DNA of 12,740 nt from Methylobacter sp. Its GTDB lineage: Bacteria; Pseudomonadota; Gammaproteobacteria; Methylococcales; Methylomonadaceae. Each line of letters opens with the position of its first letter. Positions within the stretch are counted from its first letter, which is position 1. The position numbers were made by a program, and so were the translations under genes. The stretch covers positions 1 through 12,740 of the forward strand of contig JALNYY010000126.1 of NCBI GenBank assembly GCA_023229605.1. The letters run 5' to 3'. Shown in pieces: positions 7,338-12,740 of this stretch. The notes under the pieces were generated by a model. That model ran no database searches. It saw only the letters and a program-made list of their open reading frames with translations, and was not told the origin of the DNA.

Positions 7338-7345
7338 TGTAAACA

Positions 7346-8848
7346 TTAAAACTTACCGCCGTTTATTAAAAATAATGTAGCAATGCTGGCGAAAAAGCCT
7401 AACAGAATGGCAGGCATCCAACGTAAATGAAGGGTAAAAGTATAGCCTTCGCCTTCTTTCATATTGCCTTTCATTAGTCCCAATACATGCAGCGCAGGCG
7501 CAGAACCGATCGCTAATAAACTACCGCCTACACCCAAGGTCAGGGTTAACAATAACCATTGTCCGACTGGAAGATTGGGGTGCATATTTAAAACTACAAA
7601 CATCAATGTACCGTTATCAATGGACGAGGATGACAAGCCAATCAAGATATTTGCTACAGTGGGACTAATTTCAGTAAACAAATAATGCGCCATGGCATCC
7701 AAATAACCTAAAAAGCTCAGTGCGCCGACAATCATCATCGCGCCGTAGAAAAATAGCAAGGTATCCCAATCAACACCGGCAATACACTTGAAAACATCGA
7801 AACCTTTATTCGAATCACTAGTTTCTTGTGTTGCAGGTATTAAAAAATGACTCAGTCTTTCAGTTTTAGTTAAATAATAAGCAAAGAATTGTAATATCGC
7901 TAAACCCAGCATCATTCCTGCTATCGCGGGCATATCGAGAAATACGTTCGATAAAATGGTAATGCTGAAGGTGATGATGAATATAAAAATAACCCGCTTG
8001 CTGCCGCGCTTTAAAACCGGTGTTTCTTTGGCAAAGGCGGGCGTTTCTTTGGGAACCGAAAAGTGCATGATGGCCGCAGGCACTAAAAAATTCACTATAC
8101 AGGGAAGCGTTAAGTTAAAAAACTCAGTGAAATGCAGCATATTTTGCTGCCAAACGAAGAAGGTAGAAATGCCGCCTAAAGGACTCATGGTACCGCCGGC
8201 ATTGGCGGCGACCACGGCATTCAAGCCAGCCAGCCCGACAAATTTGGGGTTACCTTTTCCTATCACCAATATGATATATCCCATCAATAAGCCCACCGTT
8301 AAACTGCTAATGACCAGGGATAGTAAAAAAGCCAACACTCCTGTAATCCAAAATAATTGCCGATAACTGTACTTCCTATTGGCCAATACAATGCGCAAAG
8401 CGTCGAAGATACCCCGCTCGGTCATCGCATTTAAGAAAGTCATCGACACGGTAATAAACAGAAATAACTCCGCATAAGCCGTTAAATTACTTTGGAAAAC
8501 GGGAGCGACATTTTTTGCTGTGCCATATTCCACGCTGTAATAAACAAATATGGCAAGCCAGATTAATGCCGAGCCTAATACCATCGGTTTTGCTTTACTC
8601 AATTGGTGCAGGTCTTCGGTCATTGCGATGGCATAGGCCAGGACTGTGATTGCAACAGCAAAATAACCGACAAAATGGCTTTTTAAATCCAATTGCTGTG
8701 TGGCTTCACCTGCAAAAGCGAAGGAAGGCAAAAGCCAAAGAAATGCTAAAACAAAGAAACAACCGATATTTCTGAGTTTATGCTCGACTCTACAAGGCTT
8801 CGTAGCCTTTGATCTGATATAAAATAAGGTAGGGAATGGAGTATCCAT
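7346..8848 (-). CDS. nhaD: NhaD-type Na+/H+ antiporter
   Basis: This is a polytopic inner-membrane antiporter of the ion transporter superfamily that would exchange sodium for protons. The 500-residue protein has a signal-like N-terminus ending in FAFAGEA (about 42-48) and then some twelve hydrophobic segments. Family hallmarks include ITVSMTFLNAMTERGIFDAL, GKGNPKFVGLAGLN (197-210), VVAANAGG (212-219) followed by SPLGGIST (222-229), IDN (410-412) and GVGGSLLAIGSA (439-450). As I recall the family, many NhaD proteins have an Asp where Gly226 stands here (SPFGDITT), so ion coupling may differ. The ATG at 8846-8848 is supported by AAGGAC 7 bases upstream. The gene lies upstream of the KdpDE-like pair on the same strand, with foreign-looking DNA in between. 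Confidence 0.85.
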   Translation of the reverse strand: MDTPFPTLFYIRSKATKPCRVEHKLRNIGCFFVLAFLWLLPSFAFAGEATQQLDLKSHFVGYFAVAITVLAYAIAMTEDLHQLSKAKPMVLGSALIWLAIFVYYSVEYGTAKNVAPVFQSNLTAYAELFLFITVSMTFLNAMTERGIFDALRIVLANRKYSYRQLFWITGVLAFLLSLVISSLTVGLLMGYIILVIGKGNPKFVGLAGLNAVVAANAGGTMSPLGGISTFFVWQQNMLHFTEFFNLTLPCIVNFLVPAAIMHFSVPKETPAFAKETPVLKRGSKRVIFIFIITFSITILSNVFLDMPAIAGMMLGLAILQFFAYYLTKTERLSHFLIPATQETSDSNKGFDVFKCIAGVDWDTLLFFYGAMMIVGALSFLGYLDAMAHYLFTEISPTVANILIGLSSSSIDNGTLMFVVLNMHPNLPVGQWLLLTLTLGVGGSLLAIGSAPALHVLGLMKGNMKEGEGYTFTLHLRWMPAILLGFFASIATLFLINGGKF

Positions 8849-9218
8849 CGATTAAGTCCTTCAAGATGATTTCAACGATGGACTGATAGTAGGATTTTCA
8901 AACTCAAGATCCCGTAAAGATACGACTACCAATAGGGAATAGACTGTTTCATTTATTGATGCAAATAGCCCGGTTGTCGATCTGAGATTGTCGGATTTCC
9001 ATCTTGTCTCATTTCAACGGGTTGGCGCAGGTACTGTTTCGTTAAGAACAGGTCGGCCAGCATCCCTACAAAAATCGTATGAATATGCTGGCTACTTAGT
9101 TGTGGGACTAAACACTTAGTTCCGATTGCTTCCTTAAACCGGGTCTTGGTTAGCCGCGACAACCGGTGCGGGATAACTGCAAACGCAGCGTTGCTTGTCC
9201 CATTGATGAATGGTTTTG
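8849..9218. other. Spacer upstream of nhaD, no gene recognised
   Basis: This stretch must contain the nhaD promoter, but I could not identify a convincing -35/-10 pair. A minus-strand frame continues open from the photolyase remnant to a stop at 8953, but beyond about 9219 its translation matches nothing I know and has an unusual composition. I treat it as non-coding or as unrelated DNA joined to the remnant. Confidence 0.4.
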
Positions 9219-9498
9219 GGTGAAAAAATCGCGCCAATACAGTTGCCGGATCAGCGGATGTTAGCTGCCAAGTTGCCCGGGTAACCGCATAATAAACGTC
9301 CTGCACCGAACATGTGCCGAACTTTAGATGTGCGGAAAGTTTGCTGGTCGCATCCGGCGCAGGAAAGTCGCGGGTATTTTGGTAATCGGCGCAGTCGCCG
9401 AGTCGATCCAGTATCGCCGGCGCCTGGTTGCAGGCTCTGTAGGAGGCAAGCCTAGCCGGTCGATGGTAAAGTTGGAAGCTGCATACAAAAAATTCCAC
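9219..9498 (-). pseudogene. Decayed DNA photolyase fragment (phrB-like)
   Basis: In one minus-strand frame, positions about 9285-9400 encode YQNTRDFPAPDATSKLSAHL followed by KFG, the start of the FAD-binding domain of class I photolyases and cryptochromes (compare YEQQRDFPAVEGTSRLSASL in E. coli PhrB). The next conserved block, HPLIRQLYWRDFFT, lies at 9219-9260 in the neighbouring frame. The frames switch near 9270-9282, and a TAA at 9261-9263 interrupts the second frame just before HPLIRQ, giving 'QLGS-stop-HPLIRQ'. The N-terminal antenna domain and everything after WRDFF are missing. The gene therefore carries a frameshift, a nonsense codon and truncation at both ends, and cannot make a working light-dependent DNA repair enzyme. 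A minus-strand frame open over 8953-9498 from a GTG runs through the remnant, but it is not an intact gene. Confidence 0.75.
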
Positions 9499-9542
9499 TT
9501 AACCGAAGCCTGCGGCAGAGCAACCGCCGAAGGTTTACCGCA

Positions 9543-9971
9543 TCATTCAATCACATGCGCCTGTTGCAGCTGCGAACGCAGCATTTCCACCCGCTTGCGG
9601 TTAACCCCGAAATCGCCGTAGCCGACGCGCGATGCGGAACGGATTTGGATTAACTTGGCGTCCGCATCCAGTATCGCGTCTATGTCATCGACAAAGCGAA
9701 ACACCAGACTGGTTGCCTGGGCATGCAGCGTGTCGCCGGTTTCGTTGGTGATTACCGTGCGGCTTTGGCTGGTCAGGGCTTTTTTTAATGCCGTCCAGGC
9801 TTCTTCAACATTTCCGGTGATTTTAAACGGCGCAATAAAATGGCCTGCGTCCGTCGCCTGACTGGAAACGCAGTTGGGACTGCTTGGACAAGCCGGTAAT
9901 TGTTTTTCAGATGCTTGGGTTGCTGTGCTTAATGTCATAACGATAATATAAAAAATGGTTTTAAATTTCAT
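9543..9971 (-). CDS. DUF1499 domain protein, secreted
   Basis: The 142-residue protein has a signal peptide (MKFKTIFYIIVMTLSTATQA) and a DUF1499 domain. Typical motifs are CPSSPNCVSSQ (about 28-38), the central W-x-x-L helix (EEAWTALKKAL) and RSASRVGYGDFGVNRKRVE (about 111-129) near the end. It is expected to be periplasmic or membrane associated. The biochemical function of the family is not established. The ATG at 9969-9971 is preceded by GAGG at a distance of about 9 bases. It is transcribed divergently from the DUF523-DUF1722 gene, and the photolyase remnant lies directly downstream on the same strand. Confidence 0.85.
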   Translation of the reverse strand: MKFKTIFYIIVMTLSTATQASEKQLPACPSSPNCVSSQATDAGHFIAPFKITGNVEEAWTALKKALTSQSRTVITNETGDTLHAQATSLVFRFVDDIDAILDADAKLIQIRSASRVGYGDFGVNRKRVEMLRSQLQQAHVIE

Positions 9972-10119
9972 ACAAAGGAGCCTCGCAAAAAATTCTGCCG
10001 TATTAAAAGCATCTCATCAATCAGGCACAAATGCCAGCAATTCAAAAACTATCCATGCGGCAAAGATTTAGTGATAAAGTCGAAACAACCTTTTCATCTG
10101 AACATAAAATAAAATCCTC

Positions 10120-11058
10120 ATGAAAAAAATCCCCATCGGTATCAGCAGCTGTTTACTGGGCCAGAATGTCCGATTTGACGGCGGCCACAAGCAGGATGCT
10201 TATATTATCGGCACACTCGGCGAGTATTTCGAGTTTCATCCGTTTTGCCCGGAAATGGGTATTGGTCTCGGCGCGCCCCGCCCTACCCTGCATCTGGTAA
10301 AAATTAATCATGCGACCCATTGTGTGGGCGTTAAAAACCCTGATTGGGACGTGACCGAGCCGTTACGCAGCTATGCCGAACAGCAAAAACACCTGCATGC
10401 CGACTTGTGCGGCTATATCCTGAAAAAAGGTTCGCCCAGCTGCGGCATGGAGAGAGTCAAGGTTTACAGCGGCACTAACCAGCCCTGCGGCAACGGCGTG
10501 GGCGTTTATGCCGGGGAAATGATGCGTCTGAACCCGTTGCTGCCGGTAGAGGAGGAAGGCCGGCTGGGCGACCCCGGCCTGCGCGAGAACTTTATCCAGC
10601 GCGTTTATGTGCTGCACCGCTGGAAAGCGTTGCTGGCCGATGGACCAACCACAAGCAGCCTGCCCCGTTTTCATGCCCGCCATAAACTGATCATCATGAG
10701 CCATGAAGATTATCGCGATCTGGGCCAGTTATTGGCCGGACTCACCAAAACCAATGTTGCCCAAGTTGCGGAACAGTACATTTTGCAGCTGATGGCTACG
10801 CTTAAAAAACCGGCCACCCGCAAGAACCATGTCAATGTCTTGCAGCATATTCAAGGCTATTTAAAAAAGGAGTTAAGCGCCGACGACAAGGCCGAACTTT
10901 GCGAGGTGATCGAACGTTACCGCAACGGCTACATCCCGCTGATTGTGCCTTTAACCCTGCTTAAGCATCATTTCCGCAAAACGCCCGATCCGTACATAGA
11001 AGAGTCCTATTACATGTCGCCTTATCCGCAGGAACTGCAACTGATCAATCAACTGTAA
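10120..11058 (+). CDS. DUF523-DUF1722 fusion protein (TudS-YbgA type)
   Basis: The 312-residue protein has two domains. The N-terminal DUF523 domain (about 1-150) shows SSCLLG (Cys11), FCPE (Cys43) and SPSCG (Cys108), the three cysteines that hold the [4Fe-4S] cluster in TudS, the 2-thiouracil desulfurase family. The C-terminal DUF1722 domain (about 185-305) has RFHARHKLIIMSH and RYRNGYIPLIVPLTLLKHH, as in E. coli YbgA. This fused architecture is common in bacteria. YbgA is encoded next to the photolyase gene phrB in E. coli, which fits the photolyase remnant about 600 bp away here. A role in removing sulfur from modified bases is an inference from TudS. It is the first gene of an operon with the YeeZ-like gene 2 bp downstream. 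The Shine-Dalgarno site is weak. Confidence 0.9.
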   Translation: MKKIPIGISSCLLGQNVRFDGGHKQDAYIIGTLGEYFEFHPFCPEMGIGLGAPRPTLHLVKINHATHCVGVKNPDWDVTEPLRSYAEQQKHLHADLCGYILKKGSPSCGMERVKVYSGTNQPCGNGVGVYAGEMMRLNPLLPVEEEGRLGDPGLRENFIQRVYVLHRWKALLADGPTTSSLPRFHARHKLIIMSHEDYRDLGQLLAGLTKTNVAQVAEQYILQLMATLKKPATRKNHVNVLQHIQGYLKKELSADDKAELCEVIERYRNGYIPLIVPLTLLKHHFRKTPDPYIEESYYMSPYPQELQLINQL

Positions 11059-11060
11059 CC

Positions 11061-11897
11061 ATGGCGAAAATATTAATTGTCGGCTGCGGTGCTATAGGTT
11101 CGGAACTTGCCGCTGTCTTATCGGCACAAGGCCACGATGTCACCGGGCTAAAACGCAAGCCGCCTCTATCGGCTTCCGGTTCTGTCCACTATGTCGCTGC
11201 CGATATAAGCTCTCCCGCCGATTTGGCTGATTTGGCCACCGACTTTACCCAGGCGTTTTTTATAGTTTCGCCTGACGGGCGCACTGAGCAAAGCTATCGC
11301 GTCGTTTATGAAACCGGCCTGGACAATCTGCTCGTCAAGCTCCCGAAAGCGCAGTGGCTGATGGTCTCCTCCAGCAGCGTTTACGGGCAATCGTTGGGCG
11401 AATGGGTGGACGAGGATTCAACCGCAGAACCGGCCAATATCACCAGCCGGATGATCAGGCAGGCGGAGCAACGGTTAATGGCGTCAAACCCGGCTAATAT
11501 CGTGGTGCGTTTTTCCGGCATTTACGGGCCGGGGCGGGAATACCTGTTAAGACAGGCGATGCAGACACCGGCCATACAGCAAACTCCGCCTTATTTTACC
11601 AACCGGATACATCAACAGGATTGCATCGGCGTTTTGGCTTTTTTGCTGGACCGGAGCTTAGCTGGCAAGGCATTGGCTCAATGTTATCTTGCCAGTGATG
11701 ATGATCCGGCGCCGATGTGGGAAGTGATGAACTGGATGGCAGAGCGGTTGCATTGCCCGCCGCCGATTGTTAAGGCGGTCGATGCCGGAATGAACAAGCG
11801 CTGTAGTAATACCCGATTAAAAGCGTTGGGTTACCGGTTTAAATACCCGGGCTATAAAGACGGCTATCTGGAGTTAATCGCCGCACGGGGTAATTGA
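11061..11897 (+). CDS. YeeZ-like NAD(P)-binding epimerase-family protein
   Basis: This Rossmann-fold protein of 278 residues belongs to the extended SDR group and is close in length and pattern to E. coli YeeZ (274 residues). The nucleotide-binding motif VGCGAIGSELA is at about 7-17, an acidic strand end ADIS at 48-51, MVSSSSVYG (about 101-109, with the SDR Tyr), and VRFSGIYGPGREYLL at about 148-162. YFTNRIHQQDCIGVL (about 178-192) is typical of these proteins. The substrate is unknown. It starts 2 bp after the stop of the DUF523-DUF1722 gene, so the two are almost certainly co-transcribed and perhaps co-translated. No clear terminator hairpin follows directly. Confidence 0.82.
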   Translation: MAKILIVGCGAIGSELAAVLSAQGHDVTGLKRKPPLSASGSVHYVAADISSPADLADLATDFTQAFFIVSPDGRTEQSYRVVYETGLDNLLVKLPKAQWLMVSSSSVYGQSLGEWVDEDSTAEPANITSRMIRQAEQRLMASNPANIVVRFSGIYGPGREYLLRQAMQTPAIQQTPPYFTNRIHQQDCIGVLAFLLDRSLAGKALAQCYLASDDDPAPMWEVMNWMAERLHCPPPIVKAVDAGMNKRCSNTRLKALGYRFKYPGYKDGYLELIAARGN

Positions 11898-11939
11898 ATT
11901 TTTCACCACGAAGACACGAAGAAACACTAAACGCGTCAT

Positions 11940-12115
11940 CCCGGCAGGGAATGCCGGGATCCAGATGCCATGGATGGCAATATCAAATATAACCACAAGT
12001 CTTGCCACTGGAGGTTACCCTCCAACGTAAAGCGTCCCATTAAGGCGACTAGCAAGAATGCTTGTTCCCTGCGCTTACTCCATCACATCCCTGTGCTCTG
12101 GATCCCGGCATTCCC
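11940..12115. repeat. Inverted-repeat element with 19-bp perfect arms
   Basis: GGGAATGCCGGGATCCAGA at 11947-11965 recurs as its exact reverse complement at 12097-12115, with 131 bp between. The left arm overlaps a smaller perfect hairpin, CCCGGCA at 11940-11946 with TGCCGGG at 11952-11958. Inside lie two more perfect stems: TGCCAT-GG-ATGGCA at 11966-11979 and TGGAGG-TTAC-CCTCCA at 12009-12024. The 'TCATCCCGGCA...TGCCGGGATCCAG' sequence is a widely dispersed palindromic repeat type. The arrangement looks like two copies in opposite orientation, or a small non-autonomous element. Confidence 0.7.
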
Positions 12116-12149
12116 TTATATCTTGATTCTGAACTCCAAAAAAGGCAGG

Positions 12150-12363
12150 ATCCCCGACTGATCATCGGGAGGGCAATGAGGAAGTCGAGCAATCCCTGAG
12201 GCTTAAAGCCTGTCCGGCAGATTGAACTCCTCGCTGTCCGTACTCGTCATTGTAGTTCGAACGGTATACTTAGGCCTAGAGCTTGTATGAATAAGGTTGA
12301 ACAAGACGAGCATCCTCCGTTTGATCATAACGGGTTGTTATTATTAATTTATGGATATTTATT
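12150..12363 (+). ncRNA. Candidate IS110 bridge-RNA region (left non-coding end)
   Basis: IS110-family elements of the IS110 group encode a structured bridge RNA in the non-coding DNA between the left end and the transposase gene; this is established for IS621. Here about 200 bp without a gene precede the transposase start and contain short stem-loops (12153-12169 and 12199-12211). The call rests on position and family only. I cannot see the guide loops, because neither the donor junction nor the right end is available. If the element belongs to the IS1111 group, the RNA would instead lie downstream of the gene, outside the window. Confidence 0.3.
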
Positions 12364-12740
12364 ATGTATAAAATAGTGGTCGGTGTCGATATTGCCAAAC
12401 TCAAGTTTGACGTAGCCAGCCTAACGGATGGCAAGTACAAACATAAAACCTTCACCAAGGATGAACAAGGCCATGCCGCCTTTCTCAGTTGGTTGCTCAC
12501 GCTATTTGCCAACGATAAGCCTATGATTTGCATGGAGGCAACCGGGGCTTATAGCGTTCCGTTGGCGGACTACATGATCAGTCAAGGTTACCCTGTCAGT
12601 GTAGTTAATCCCGCCAAAATCAAGGCATTTGCCAACAGCGAGTTGAGCCGAACCAAAACAGATAAGTCGGATGCTAAACACATCGCTCGTTATGCCTTCA
12701 CCATGCGACCCTCGCTTTGGACTCCCCCACCTCAAAATAT
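12364..12740 (+). mobile_element. IS110-family transposase, 5' part (runs off window)
   Basis: The first 125 codons are visible. They carry the RuvC-like DEDD catalytic residues typical of IS110 transposases: Asp9 in VVGVDIAK, Glu58 in CMEATGAYS, and Asp100 and Asp103 in KTDKSDAKHIARYA. VVNPAKIKAFA (about 80-90) and ELSRTK are further family hallmarks. These proteins recombine the element by strand exchange without making typical terminal inverted repeats or target duplications. The ATG at 12364-12366 gives an N-terminus of the expected length before the first Asp. The C-terminal domain with the catalytic Ser region lies beyond the window, so integrity of the gene cannot be judged. Confidence 0.93.

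Larger units (their letters stand above)
11898..12363. other. Repeat-rich spacer before the IS110 transposase
   Basis: The spacer contains no convincing gene. It opens with TTTTTCACCACGAAGACACG, resembling a sequence dispersed in many proteobacterial genomes. Next comes a region bounded by 19-bp inverted repeats (11947-12115, listed separately). The part from about 12150 on has short stems (CCCGA/TCGGG at 12153-12169, AGGCT/AGCCT at 12199-12211) and probably belongs to the IS110 element. The exact IS left end cannot be fixed without a second copy. A 29-codon frame at 12287-12376 overlaps the transposase start but has no other support. Confidence 0.5.

Noticed and set aside
8953..9498. Apparent 181-residue minus-strand gene
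   Set aside because: Part of it is a photolyase block that continues in another frame after a frameshift; the rest matches nothing, so it is not an intact gene.
9328..9621. Plus-strand frame of 97 codons, rich in Arg
   Set aside because: It is antisense to the photolyase remnant and the DUF1499 gene end; its composition is that of a shadow frame.
11970..12161. Plus-strand frame of 63 codons
   Set aside because: It runs across the inverted-repeat element and its arm, with no start signal and no similarity.
12287..12376. 29-codon frame overlapping the transposase start
   Set aside because: It could be a leader peptide, but it has no clear ribosome binding site and overlaps the transposase by a few codons in another frame; probably chance.

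Overview
The window looks like chromosomal DNA of a gammaproteobacterium, possibly a methanotroph-like member of the Methylococcales. That placement is an inference from overall gene style (KdpE, NhaD, TIGR01777, DUF523/DUF1722 and DUF1499 homologues, dispersed GC-rich palindromes); no marker gene proves it. It is a mosaic of ordinary housekeeping-type genes and accessory DNA, with an insertion sequence at the right edge and the probable start of another at the left edge.

Left part (1-1777, minus strand): a cluster of three small genes, each starting with a lipoprotein signal. Two are short lipoproteins of unknown function. The third is a patatin-like lipase lipoprotein that stops after about 213 residues. 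A reading frame resembling the start of an IS630-type transposase begins about 65 bases further on, so the lipase gene was probably cut by that element. A 345-bp spacer (1778-2122) separates this cluster from a divergent TIGR01777-family oxidoreductase on the plus strand (2123-3034).

Middle part (3023-8848, minus strand): reading 5' to 3' along the minus strand there is an NhaD-type sodium/proton antiporter, a spacer made of large palindromes, an AT-rich gene for a protein with a PD-(D/E)XK nuclease signature, a short KdpD-like histidine kinase, a KdpE response regulator, and a small zinc-ribbon membrane protein translationally coupled to kdpE. The kinase lacks the N-terminal KdpD and Usp domains of the classical protein, and no kdpFABC genes are present. 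The nuclease-like gene and the palindromic repeats look like later arrivals between nhaD and the two-component genes.

Right part (8849-12740): a decayed DNA photolyase remnant (frameshift plus nonsense codon) lies on the minus strand downstream of a DUF1499 gene. Divergent from the latter is a two-gene operon on the plus strand: a DUF523-DUF1722 (TudS/YbgA type) protein and a YeeZ-like Rossmann-fold protein, separated by 2 bp. YbgA-type genes accompany photolyase genes in other bacteria (ybgA-phrB in E. coli), so the remnant suggests that this strain lost that photolyase copy. The window ends with a repeat-rich spacer and the 5' part of an IS110-family transposase, whose upstream non-coding leader is a candidate site for a bridge RNA.

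No tRNA, rRNA or CRISPR array was seen.
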